A stretch of DNA of 64,000 bases, taken from assembly GCF_052857255.1 (NCBI RefSeq), contig NC_135497.1:198128355-198192354 (forward strand), written 5' to 3'. The notes beneath the pieces were generated by a model. It saw nothing but the letters and a program-made list of their open reading frames with translations, was not told where the DNA came from and searched no databases. Made by a program: the position numbers and the translations under genes. Source of the DNA: Amblyomma americanum (Eukaryota; Arthropoda; Arachnida; Ixodida; Ixodidae). This document shows, piece after piece, positions 1-14,300 of this stretch. Positions within the stretch are counted from its first letter, which is position 1. Every line of letters starts with the position of its first letter.

Positions 1-2698
1 ATTAAATCGCGGAATCTACAGCGTCGGCCGTAATACCTTTAAATAATTTGTGAATTAATGCAATTAACCATAAATAATTTAATTGAGCCGAAATATTTTA
101 ATTACAGGTGGCGACAACCTGCCACGATTGGCAGGCGGCAAAGTGCAGAAAGGGAAATCTCCCTCTCCACATTTAAGGAAAAAGTGGAGAGGGAAGAGAC
201 AGCGCCGTGGTAGGCGACGAGTGGCCTGGTGGGTTGGAAGGTTACGGCGACAGCGGAGGAATACATAACTGGAAGTTGATTGCCACGGGAAGAACCCTGA
301 AGGTTGCCACCGTGGCAGGAGGAGTTTATGACGAGTTCGGAGGAATGCGCAACCTTAGGGTGGTTGCACGGCAGTATGCAGGGCTCTAGAACTAAAATAA
401 ACCTATAGCAGTTTTCGCTGATTCACGAGCTAAGACGGTAAGGCGAGCTCTACATTTTATTATTTTTTAATGAGCACAAAAAAAAGGGCTAGATAAGAAT
501 AAATCGTAGCGAAAAGACAGCCATTTACACACCCTCTGAAAACACAGGCAACCTTAGGCATGCCCTCAAGAGATGAACTCGCTGCATGCCCCTGAACCTT
601 AGTTTTAAAAAGAGGGCACCGCAAATTTGTACTAGCGCGTAATGCTTTTTCACAATCAGTGCTGTTAAATTTCCTATTGAAGTATTGCGAAATGTGTTTT
701 ATAGAGACACAAGGGGTGGTGATTGCGGCTTTAGTAAATTGCAGCAGACACCACTTTGAGCCTCCGTTCAGAAAGCAGTGCCTAATAGAGATTGTAATTG
801 GTGTTTCGTAGGCATTTACGTGCGCTTGAAACCGTAACTCTGCAGGTGCACGTTTGCGCTCTAGTCGGCACTGTGAAACGCTGCGTGGGTCTGTTGAGCC
901 CGAGCCTACTTACTTCGCGGTAAGAGTGTGTCCACATGCATTCCAGTGCCAAGACCCGGTACTGGTCTGGCAGAACTGCAATACAAAATTCGCTCATGTG
1001 AACAACCGTTATCCCACCTCGTTGTGATGATTTATATTTTTTGGGGGTTGGGGAAGCTTATTAAGTGGAAACACACTGAGGGTTAGGCTTTAAAGGGTCG
1101 AGTGGGATGCAAACCAACAAGAACACAACAGAATAATGCACAATAATGCAGTTATGACAAAGAGTATTGCACATTTTCGATAAGAGATTGCACAATTGAA
1201 AAATGAGTAACTGATTATAAATATATCGTTAGAAAATATAAAGGAAGATAGCAAAACGCTATGAAGGTTAAGAAACGGCTTAACAAATTCTTAGACTTCA
1301 CTTTCTGCAGTGCTCCGCTAGGTACTGTCGAGCTCAAAGGCAATTAGTTTACACAGGTTTGAATAAATGATTTCCTGCAACAGAGAAAAGCAGCTCATAA
1401 AGTTTATGAATGCATTTTTAAACGTATTCGTCCTATGTGTTATTTGTGTCTTCTAACTGCGCTGGAAAGCTGCAGTTCTTTTCGCCCCTTCGAAGGGAGC
1501 GGGAAAGTAATAGGAAATGATCATAATCGTGCGGTGGAATTTCGGCGACGCACTTAGTTTGCCTGCGATTATAGAGCCCATGCCTTAATGAAACAAAAGT
1601 TCAAAGCTAGAAAGCGAAGTGCACGTAGCAAAGAATAAATAGGGAGATGAAAATCGTATGGCCACTGAATCGACAGTTGCGGTGCTAGTACGGTGCGGTG
1701 AATAATGCGCAGGTATTAGCGAAGACTGGGTGTTCGGCGCCGACACGAGAGCACTCAGCCGTTTTAAGTCATCGCGGAGCGTCGAGAAAGTGCCTCGCAA
1801 CCTTTTTTTTTTTTACCTCCGCCATTCATTAATGCCGCAGGCACAGTAGAGAGGGCAATGAGCCGTTTTGCCTGTGGCGCTATTTGGCAAATGGGTTAAT
1901 GGTAGCGTTTAACTTCAGGCAGTCGTAACACAACCGTAAATCAAATTTTCCTTAATTAGTGCAAAGAAATACTGTTACAAAAGGGCATTTTTGCAAGCAC
2001 ATCTAACAATCTACGGAGGGAACGACGCATTCGTGATATACACATCGAAACCATCGTCAAGAATCTTGTTGGGCTTTCATAATGCGAAAAAAAAAAAACA
2101 TACCAGTCATGCTAGCGTCTCCCCCGCATGCGCGTACTGTGGTTTAACTCCTTAACTGTGTTGTTCACTCACCGCAGAACAGAGCCCTTTTCTTCTTAGC
2201 GGGTTGCTGCGCTGTCGTACCGCATATTACTAGTGCTAGAAGGAAGAGCGCTAGCACTCTCATCTTGCAGGGGTAATGGAGGGGTCTCGGGTAGGTTAGC
2301 TGCAGTCGAGGAGACGACGACGTTTCGCCTTGTGCCCTCGCCCTTCACACAGACCTTCGGCTTTCGCTGCCTTGTGCACCTTGTCGGTGGTCTTGCAACA
2401 ATAGGCGAACGTGTAAGTTACAATAGCTGGGCAAACCACTGCGTCCACTCGGGAAAAATACAATCGAGGCATCGATCATAAGTGCTGCCTCCATTCTCTG
2501 TTTTCAGGCAGTGCAGTGCACGGCCAGGTAGAGTGTGACGCAGAATAAGACAATGAAGCTAGAACCGTTTCGCGTGCATTGGTAGCTCCAAGAAGACGTT
2601 CGCATCTTTCTGGTTGGGAGGGGGGGGGGTGCAGTTATGGTTTGTGAACAACGCTAACATTTTCAGCAGGGTGGCTTTGTGGGCTTGTTGGTAGTACA
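1..2698. other. Non-genic stretch; possible dispersed repeat at 85-390
   Basis: AT-rich, with no supportable exon. The part 85-390 is GC-richer and repeats the idea of a 'cctgccac...ggcag' palindromic core that also occurs in the tRNA-derived SINE near 37.3 kb, so it may be related repeat DNA. Nothing else was recognised. Confidence 0.3.
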
Positions 2699-2817
2699 TA
2701 GCTTTAAAACACTGTAGCGCAAACAAAGACGAGGAGAAAAAAGAACAGAGTGCTCGTGGTGTTCCTTCTGTTCTTTTTTGTCCTCGTCTTTGTTTGCGCT
2801 ACAGTGTTTTGAAGCTA
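2699..2817. repeat. Near-perfect hairpin / short foldback element
   Basis: Arms 2699-2748 and 2768-2817 are inverted copies of 50 bases with two mismatches, separated by 19 bases. No coding capacity. Probably a foldback MITE or the end of a larger element. Confidence 0.85.
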
Positions 2818-3906
2818 GCATTTTGTTGCCACGATCTGCGAACGACCCTGCGCAGGTGACGGTGAAACTGGTAGCCTCGTTTTTGTAAGGAATGCGTAGT
2901 GAGTAAAACGCACTGTTTTCGGTCGTCGATGCTACATGACACGCGAAGTCTTTCATACAGTGACATCAATGTGACATTGATGCAAATCATTAGTTAGGCG
3001 CCAGGATTAAAAAGACTCAGCCAACTGTCTTGTGCGCTCACCTCTGTGGCTGTAGAAAGCAAAATCTCCCCGAATTCTGCGGTACACTTGGAATTACCTG
3101 ACAAATACAAGTGGCCGTCTGTATACATGCATGACGAAGAATTATGTTTTCTTCATGCATCTTGTGGCCGCCAGTATGCCTCAGAAATTTAGGAAAGTCC
3201 TTTTACTGTTTTTCAAAATTGTGAATATTGCCGCTGAACGAAAAAGAAAAAAAATAAAGAGGCGAGTGAAACCTTTGCTTCGAGAATGTAATGGAGCCAC
3301 GAGCGATGATGTGACCCTTGTGTCAGGCGAGAGGATGGTCGCTTCATGGCGCCGGATTCTGGTAGGCCTCAAAACCAGTTGGACGCACAAAAAGTTGTGG
3401 GTATTGGTTTTTCGTCAGCGTAATAGCACTCAGGAAGTCGTAGGAGGGTAAGTAGCCCTCGAAATTGAGGTTGATGCTGAGTAACGGCAGAATTCACGGC
3501 CACCCTTGCCCGTATTCTCCGAAGAGCGGGCTGATCTGTGCGGGAGTCTCGGGCTCGATTGGCAACACACGCAGGAGCAAGTGCACGTAGACGGACCCGC
3601 TGGAGCGCTTGCTTTGCTAAAAAGAGAGCCGCACCATCCATGTTTGTGAGTGTGGGAGAAGGGGACATGAAGGCGGCCGAGCGGGCCGTTGAATCTGTAT
3701 GGCTAAATTTGGATCGAGCACTCATTAAAATGGAACAGGACGCGAAAGCTAGGTTAGGAAATCATTAATGCACTAGCAAAATATGAAGCTTTCAGTAACC
3801 TTTCCAAGTATCGAATGATTTGAATTATGTTGGTACGAATTGCCATGCCTGCTAGGTGGAGTGGATAGATGGTGGCTATCGAAGCTGGCGCATCCTATGA
3901 AGCGTA

Positions 3907-4171
3907 CAGAATGAGGATGAGCCGCCGCGGTGGCTCAGTGGTTGTTGCGCTCGGCGGCGCTGGCCCGAAAGACGCGGGTTCGATCCCGGCCTCGACGGTC
4001 GAATTTCGATGGAGGCGAAATTCTAGAAGCCCGTGTACTGTGCGATGTGAGTGCACGTTAAAGAAACCCAGGTGCTCGAAATTTCCGGAGCTCTTCACTA
4101 CGGCGTCCCTCATAGCCTGAGTCGCTTCGGGACGTTAAACCCCCATAAACGATAAGCCAGAATGAGGATGA
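3907..4171 (+). mobile_element. tRNA-derived SINE, Ruka-like, with 14-bp target duplication
   Basis: The body 3921-4157 begins with a tRNA-like head (A-box region GTGGCTCAGTGG, B-box GGTTCGATCCC). The conserved tick SINE body follows and ends GTTAAACCCCCATAAAC. The flanks repeat CAGAATGAGGATGA exactly (3907-3920 and 4158-4171), proof of insertion by target-primed integration. The name Ruka-like is from memory of tick SINEs. Confidence 0.88.
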
Positions 4172-6253
<2,082 letters not shown>

Positions 6254-6412
6254 TTATTTACCGCCGCGACGTTGCAAAATATCCGTGGCTGTGCTCTCGC
6301 TAGCCCACAGTGAGGACTGACACTCCGGCCGAGGCGGTCATGGTAGCCCCATTAGTTCAGTAAAACACTTAGCGGGGCAAGTTGGTGCATAGATTATAGA
6401 ATTTAAGCTCAA

Positions 6413-7665
6413 CAACGACGCACACAGAATAGGAGAACGACGGGACATGCGCTACTTGCAACACTTTATTGACTTCAGAAGCAGCTGCTTAAATAGCCAC
6501 GGGGGAAGGGAGGAAACAACAGGTGGCTACTCATGCACCAGGTCTCAAAGGTGGCAAAAAAAGAGGGGAAACAGGTGATTCAGTGGAAAGCAAAACATAT
6601 CTTAAAACTTATTCTTTCTTATGCATCATGACGGAAGGAATACTAACGCTTGCACTCCCGCTCTTTCTAATTTGGTGCGCCTGTATCAATCTGCGCGCTA
6701 TTGTGTCTTTACTCTTGAGGCCTTGGTTAACATGTCTTTTTTTTATTTCCCGCATTCCTTGCAGTGAAGCGGCAGGTTTGAGTCTGTTCCGTTCTTCAGT
6801 GACAGTTTGCGCTCTCTCAACGTTCATCATTACAACGACCTGTTTGACCAATGTAAATTTTTCCACACGTCAATTAGATCCTATACACAACCCCCGCCAC
6901 ACACTCCACGAAAGCGCTAGCATGCTTTGTTTGACACACTTTTTTCTTATGAGTTCGTGAGCTAATCATTTGGCACAATGATGCGAGTTTCCTGTGGGAA
7001 GAAAAAACGATGCAAACTTTATACTTGACGGCAACATGCTTCAGATATTAGGTGCACCTTTATGGGTGTACAGAATTACCACGGGTCTGATTCTCTTTTC
7101 TGAGAATTCACCTTTAACTTCTTTTTTTACTTTTCGTTATTCTTTGACTTTCTACAGTAACGCTTCGCTTAGAGTAAAACCGAACAGGGAAAGCCCGCCT
7201 GTTTTAGCTTGCGATTCTGGCCGTTAAAGCTTTGTGCATTTTGCAATTGCGCGTCTTTTTGAGAGAAGATTCCAGGCACGTGTGGCAATGATGCGTTTTA
7301 CCATTTTCGAGTGTGTGGAATCGAAAGGCAACAGTTCCTTACAGCCTCCAGGACAATACTTTCAGCGAACACCTTCGTCAGTAATGGTAATGCCAATATC
7401 TAACTGCAACCTGCTTTCCTTCGGGAGTTCATAGGTAAACTCCGAACATTCTGCGTGACTTTTAAAATCGCCTAAAACTTCCTCCACAGTCTGCGGGTAC
7501 GTAAAAGGTGATTGTTTCTTCAGATCAATTAAAAAGTCATCCACGCACCTAAAAATCTTCATGTCTTTTGACGGGAACGCTTTTGACACGAATTGCAGTG
7601 CAAACCAAAGAATAAATTGCGTGTTCCTGCCTGGCATCCTTATTGACTCATCCTGACTCACTCTG
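6413..7665 (-). pseudogene. Decayed Penelope-like retroelement (RT plus GIY-YIG endonuclease)
   Basis: On the minus strand the RT end is seen at 7661-7362 with the core RCVDDFLI and downstream DFKSHAECSEFTYELP, as in Penelope-like elements. Then SKMVKRIIATRAWN (about 7290) and a GIY-YIG motif KIYIGQTGRCNDERLRE interrupted by a stop (about 6870-6800) follow. HCKECG, a Cys-rich stretch, and LIQAHQI...SIPSV close the domain. Frameshifts and stops break the reading frame, and the 5' part including most RT motifs is missing. The 3' end near 6413 has the sequence I associate with tick Penelope tails. Confidence 0.75.
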
Positions 7666-10600
7666 ACTCATCCCGTGGAGGACTACGGGGATGTGGAGTC
7701 CTTGTAGACATTTTCTAGGAAATTTATATACGCTTACACAGCGCATTGTACCTGCTGAATTCCATAAGGCGCCCATAACTGCAGTTTGACATGCAGAGCC
7801 AAGCTCCGTTTACTTGAGACGCCACGTGCACTTGAGTAGTCGAAGTGCGAGCAAAACCTTCAGGTACGCGCAAAGATGCGGCACTGAAAAGGAATGCCGT
7901 AAGGAATGCGCGTAATTTTTGCAAATATGTCCAGAAATTACTACCAGAATAATTGCTTCATAATTTCGATTCTTGCTTCCGCCGTGTGCCTTCTTTCACT
8001 GCAATGACTTCTGTGTTACAAACGTGCTCGAGTAATAAAGGGATGCAAGCGATATCGTCTTGTTTTGTCTTGCACAAATCGTGCCAGGTTCCCCGAGTGC
8101 TGCTCCCTATACCGGCAGACATGAATGTGACCCTCGGACGGCGTCCTCGCTTCAGCACCCCCAAGTACCTCGTAGGGGCGCACTGCACTGAAAGGGAACG
8201 TGCGATATGCGTCAGGCGTGGGACTTTTCATCAACTCGAGCGCCTTCTTCCCTTCGTTCTCCGGTCACTTGCTCTCTTCACGCGCAGGCCAGCGAAGGCA
8301 TGCACGACGCTGGGTCGTCGTGACGCAGCTGCCTCCGTGAATAGGCGCGGCGGCCGCATGCCACAGCAGCCTCAAAGGGGGCAGCCACGGCTCTGGCAGC
8401 TGTGCACCGAGCCGGGAGAGACGGACCACCCCCAGTGTTTTTCACTGCGGGCGCTGGCACCGGGGCGCAACACTACTGGTGAGTGGGTTGGAACCACCTC
8501 GCTTCGCGGCCGGCCACAGTCGCGCAAGTAGCCCCCGGCGAAGTTATGATGCTAACCTAGCGGGATGCGTCAGTGCACTTGTTTCACCACGGGGTGCAAA
8601 AGCCCGCTTGCGTTCACCAGTTAAGAATCGCGTTACGCCGGCGTCGCCGCGCCCGCCCCGGTGACGGCATTCCACGCGGCTCAGCGCTCCTGTAGGACAT
8701 TCGATAGTGCGGCGAACTTAAGCGGCGTCGATTCGCTTCCCGCAGTGACGGCCCACCGACGCCGCATTGCAGACAAAGATCCGAGCAAGCTAAAACAAAC
8801 AACGACCAGTGGTGTCCAGATAACCAGTTGTTTTGTCTCCGCTTCAAGTTCGGTTACAAGCCTAAACCATTGCCAAACTGCTGCGTCGGTCTCGCGCCTT
8901 GACACTGCATGCCTATTTGGCAAACAAGGACTGGAGTTGCACTTGGACATGCGCAGTCAGAGTGCGTTCCATCCTCGTCGATTTAACACCTAGCTTTAAG
9001 CCTCCGTCCCGAGATATGGTAGTACTGCGAATTCGTCTAACTCGGGTTGATATATAGATTGTGTTCTCATCACTTCTTTTTTCTTCGGCGCACATTTTTT
9101 CTCAACCGGCACAGGCTGCTACGGTAAGTAGCAAAAAAATCTGCACTCCGTTTAATTCCAGACTTTCTAACTTTTGCTAGCGGTGCAAAAAAAAAAAATG
9201 ATGCGTAGCCAGTTTGGAAGAAAACTGAATAAAAAACGTTGGCTTCGCTATAGTTCCACATAATTAACACCTCAATTATCCAAGCAGCGCGCTTAAGAAT
9301 TGCTATTTATGCTGAAGTATCAAGTATATTGCGTGCACGCTCACTTGTACACAACAACGGAAGTCCAGCGAATGCACTAAGAAATCTACGCGCTTCCCCA
9401 AGCTTTCTCAAAAGTTGTAGCCACTGGTTAGTACGTACTGGCTCGAGCCATAGTCGCACTTCCTTCTTCTTTGCATTAGAAATATTTTACAATAGCGCCT
9501 ATTTGTGGTTCCTTCTCTACATCTTGTCTTTAGTTGTATCGTCACAATGGGATAGGTAGTCGCCAGTAAGCGTCATTTCAGCTGCTTATTTTTCAGCGAA
9601 TTTTCTTTGCTGCTACGGGTATTTGTGACTTATTTGGCTGAGCTAGTAATTAATTACATCAAGATTGTATTACCTCGTCCGCAGCATCCGCAGCTCAAAA
9701 GATTCCCAGTGCAATACGTTTCTTATAAAAAGAAGGACCGCAGCAGCAGTGGCATTGTAGTTTGAGCATATGCCTCGCATATGCCTCGCATGCGGGAGGG
9801 GCGAAGTTAGATCCTCAGTGCCGTGAGGTACCTACAGATGATAAAATAGGTACGAGCTTTCCCCTGGCCTGGTGCTTCGGCCACACTGAGGTGAAATTCT
9901 TGGGAAATAAGTCTCCGACTCTACCTTAAGCAGAGCGAACACCTTTTTGTGGCTAAACACGCTTTTTGGCCAACGGTGCCCCTGCGCCATCAAAATTTAT
10001 CGTACATCATCGTTATAAAAATAAATTCCTGTAGTAAGCACGTTCGTCATCGTTCACGGAGCATTGCGGGCTGAGGTGCGAGTACGGGTCATGATGCTGC
10101 GTCTTACATGCAGTAGGTCTCGTGCGTAAATTTAACCCTTAAGTTGAACCCACTCCTGCTCTAAGATGAGATTGGAAGTTCTTTTTAGTTCCAGAGCTCG
10201 AGGGTTTGCCAGTGGCGCGTTCTTCGGTTTTATCGTGCAAGGACAGATTTTGGCACACAATTATTGCAGCGTCAGGCACGCGGACAGCTCCGGAGGCATA
10301 AAATAATAGCCGAAGTGGACAAGAAAAAAAAATCTTCATTGACAACACACACTCGAACTGAAGAGCACACTCTACACTTTGGAAAAATTTGTCCTCTTAA
10401 ATAAAGTAAACCGAACGCAGAAACGATACTGCTTTACAAATATTCGTTTTTTAATGAGTCTGTGAAAAAACGGCGGGACATTTCTCGTTTAGCGCTAAGC
10501 CAGAAATTTTAGTGGGGATGTGTGATGCATAGCCCATCGTCACTCCTTGCACTCTGAGGAAAATGGTCAGCTGACAGTGGTTCTATCCTCTCAGTGCTGT

Positions 10601-10972
10601 TAGATATTATCTTTAGGTTGTTGCTTATCCGTGAAGAAGGCAAATGTATCTTAAATTGAGCTGGTACTTCTCTTTCTGGCCCCTGAAGACAGGAAGGAGG
10701 TGAGATGGAGCGTAGTTAGTGTTAATGGCACTTGCCATATTATGTCATGAATCCTTGTTTTCTAACTTTATACACAATGCAACAGTAAACGATACCTTAC
10801 TGACGGTCCTCCAGCTCCCCAGCCTAATGCAATCATTTGCGTGGGAGTGATATTATGAGGCAAAAGCTCGGCCTTGTTCTCGGCTTGTGAACGCGATGCC
10901 GAAAAGCTGCATTCTCCTTTGTACCAGTACCGCTGAAACACGTCTCACGAAAATTTTCGAACGGTGCTCTTG
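7666..10972. other. Non-genic stretch with GC-rich part at 8090-8760
   Basis: The GC-rich part has long open frames on both strands, which GC content alone explains; no domain is visible. A CATATGCCTCG unit is repeated at 9769-9790. The remainder is AT-rich upstream DNA of the CAP gene. Confidence 0.3.
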
Positions 10973-10980
10973 TATTTAAG
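10973..10980 (+). promoter_or_regulatory. Possible TATA-like element of the CAP gene
   Basis: TATTTAAG lies 81 bases upstream of the CAP start codon, at a distance that allows a short 5' UTR. No strong initiator was seen, so this is a weak assignment. Confidence 0.35.
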
Positions 10981-11053
10981 GTGTGCTCGTGGCAACCGCA
11001 CGTTTATGCACAGGGGTTCGTGTGTGGCCGTCGGAGCGGCTCTTGTGGTCGAG

Positions 11054-11332
11054 ATGTGGCCGTCAACCGCCCTCTGGCTGGCGGCCTCGCTGCTCGCCGG
11101 CTGGCCCATCGTCGGCCAGGCACAACAACCCTGCAGGACCGCCTACTTGAAAACGAGAAGCGGCGTCGTTCACACGGCCTGCCAGCCGCGCAACCGCAAC
11201 TGCACCATCCTCATGCGGGGCCTGTCGAGCGCCGACAAGAAAGCGTTCCTCAGGCGCCACAACAAGCTCCGCAGCCTGGTGGCCATGGGTCAGCTGAACA
11301 GATACAAGCCCGCGGCTAACATGTACGAACTG
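11054..11332 (+). CDS. CAP gene exon 1 (signal peptide and first CAP helix)
   Basis: Encodes residues 1-93: signal peptide, a short Cys-containing linker, then the first helix motif RRHNKLRS. It ends NMYEL immediately before a gtgagc donor, phase 0. The exon is markedly GC-richer than the AT-rich flanks, which fits real coding sequence. Confidence 0.88.
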
Positions 11333-14300
11333 GTGAGCTCATCGTAGTGTAGGCTTAGGGTCGGAGGATTGTTATCAATACGCGAGGTCGAAACTGTGGC
11401 AGTATTCTATAACTTATGTTCGTGAATAGTGGGGCCCAAGCGTGGTAATCAAGAACGATCCCACTGCGCTATCACGGAGGGAATGTATTATGCACTTTGG
11501 CTGGGGTAGCTCAGGCACAAACAAATTAGTACCAGTTGCTTGTCGAGGAGTCGACCAACGCTGAAAAAAAAGAGTACTCCTTATACTCGGTTACTAAGAA
11601 CCGGACATGCCATGGAAATTATGCTGGTGTTCGAAGGAACAAACGGTAACCGTATTTAGTCGACTTGTAAAGGTGAGGTTCCAAGTGTAGCGAAGACATA
11701 GCGAAGCAACATGGTTACGTCGCTAGGTGCGTAGGCTATAACTTCGTTTCTCGAATCTGCTTTTAAATAAAATACTGAAACAAGTTACCAAGAGTGCCAG
11801 TAGTTGTATAGAAGAGAGATATCAATTGCAAGAGTAAGCTTTCGCTCTGGTTGAATTTTCCTGTTGCAAAATGATCCACACGATGAACCAGACGCAATTT
11901 TGAAATGCTACAGGACTTTTACTCCTCATGGAAGCTGGATCAAATGATTCGTTAGCACCGAAACGCACCGCGCGCGGATCGTTCGCAGCAATGAGCGCCA
12001 GGCGAGATTCTTTATCGCTGAGCCGCATTTGCGGCCCGTAGATTGAAATAACTACTCGGTCCGTCCTGCAGGTCTGCCTATAATCAAGAGACCAACCAGA
12101 CCTTATAAAGTTTGTTGTAGTTAAACAGTAGAATTCTACCTGCTGATTGAAAACAAACGTTGAAATGTAGTTTACAGCATTAAAATTAGTAGGAAATTTA
12201 AAATTCTGAAAGTCCACATCCTACAACGCTGAAAATGCATAGGGGCAGTATAAGCTTTGAAGATTTTTTGAGCTCGAACATATATTACACACAATATTCA
12301 CGTTTCTCGATGATATCGCATTTGCATTTATGCGTTAATTACGCCAGTTTCGTTCAGAAGACAACGAAGTTAACAAGGAAGACATTTATAATGCATACCA
12401 AGATCGGTACAAATGCTAAAACCTCGGCGCCCGAAGATGAAATGTTTGCGCTGGCCTTCGATCACGCTGTGTGCCCCTGGCTAGCTCGATCGGCGTGTTT
12501 TCTGAATAATTTTCGCCCATGCAGAGTAAGTAGTAGCTCGAATGTTATGAAATCGTCCCCTGCTCCATGGTGGGCTCTCGGCCTGGATGTTACTTTTCGG
12601 AGAGCGCCATTAACTACATGGTATCCATGCAACACTAGAATTGATCAGACCGCACACTAGTGGCACTTTTTCACGGAATGGAAGATGCACGTGGCAGCGC
12701 ACTGCAAGAAACCACCCCGAGTGGATGAGAGGATATTAGGTTAGCCAAAAGATTTAACTGAAGTACGGCTACTTAACCCGGAGGACCATAGTCACGTCAG
12801 TTGAGGATGACCAGTATGTTTTACGTCGCACATGAAGCCCTGCTTTGTCAACGTTTGCCTCGCTGGACACTGGGGTACCTACACTTCACTTATCACTTAT
12901 GGCGATGACATAAAGGGCGAAATCTTGGCGTTCTCTGCGACACATCTCATTCGCTGTTGTATGCGAGGCTCCAGTGAACAGTCAGGCTAATTTTTACTTG
13001 CGTGTACACGGCGTTAGTATTTCTCAACAGTAGTACACCTCAGTGACGGTCGTCCTCAAGGCCATAGGGTAGTACAGTCCGCGTGACCCTTGTGCAGAGC
13101 GCTCGGGATGTGTGTACTTGGTAATAAAAACTGATATTAGGGAGCAGCCCCTGATTTCTGGGCCAAGTGGTCGTGTCTGCTTTGTTTGCGGGTCTATCCG
13201 GCATTACTCCGGAGTAAGTTTTGCCCCTGGAACCTAGCGGCTGCGACAAGACCTGACTCTATTTGCAGGGAAGTGCACCGCTCGGGCGCTCTAGACAAGG
13301 GTGACGCAGACTGTAGTACTTTCTGTCTGCCACTGAAAAAATTTTTTTTTTTGTAGTAAGGCAATCAATACCGCTCGCCAAACGTGTACAATAACCAGTC
13401 TTTCAGGGAACCTTTATCGCGTTCACTCGGAGAAAAGGCTAAAGAGGGTGGCGTATATTCGAACAATCTATGCTTGAATTGTATCAAGCGCTTTTACTTA
13501 GATATTTAAGATAGAGTGTCCCTTTACAGGCAAGCTCAGTAAGATTTTCACACCCTTCAGTGTGTATTACAATGCAAGGCTTTGCACCTGCGTGGCATAT
13601 CCACGATGTGCTCCAACCGCGGCTACAAGTGCCGTTTCCGGGGATAATTCCGTTCGACATACGTTACTCTCGACTCAGAGAAACACAGTATTCGACCTAG
13701 TTGCTGGATTTGTGTCAGTCAGCTAGATTTTATTTCTGGGGTCAAAAAGACCACAGACCACGTTTCCCGAACTTATATGTCTCATAACATTCGCTTTTTT
13801 GGTGAGCTACACTCCAGCGGCGAGGCTGTCTTGTCTCCCTTATGCCTCCAATGGTCTTTAATCCACGTCACTGTTCCCAATATTTCTGAGAAGTGAGATC
13901 TGTTAACAATCCCAGTGCCAGTCTTGGGAAACGCACTCGAAGACTATGTGCATCTACATGACTGCCTTCGTTTGATCATCATTTCAACAAGTTTGTAGCA
14001 TATGCGTGCTCAACATGAGTGCTTAGGAAAAACTGCACGAGGAGTCGCAGTTTATATATAAGCAGTGTCCCTCAACTAGCAAGTCTGTGTATATGCAGCG
14101 CAGTTACGGCATTTCCTTGTAGCATTCAAAATACATCAGGTTTTTATGTAAGACTTACAGAAAGCGATACTATCTGCTCTCATTAAGTCTTGTGCAGCAC
14201 TAGAGTTAGAGTCTCAAAGCTATGAGACTAGAGCAAGCACGGGGGGCAGACTGTGTAGCATCACCCATTGCGTCGTTGCGAAGCCGCCTCTGTGTAAATT

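Noticed and set aside
7953..8531. 192-codon plus-strand frame in GC-rich DNA
   Set aside because: No domain, and frames on the opposite strand are equally open, as expected from GC content.
10964..11053. Upstream ATGs extending the CAP protein
   Set aside because: They would place a 30-residue non-hydrophobic extension in front of a standard signal peptide.
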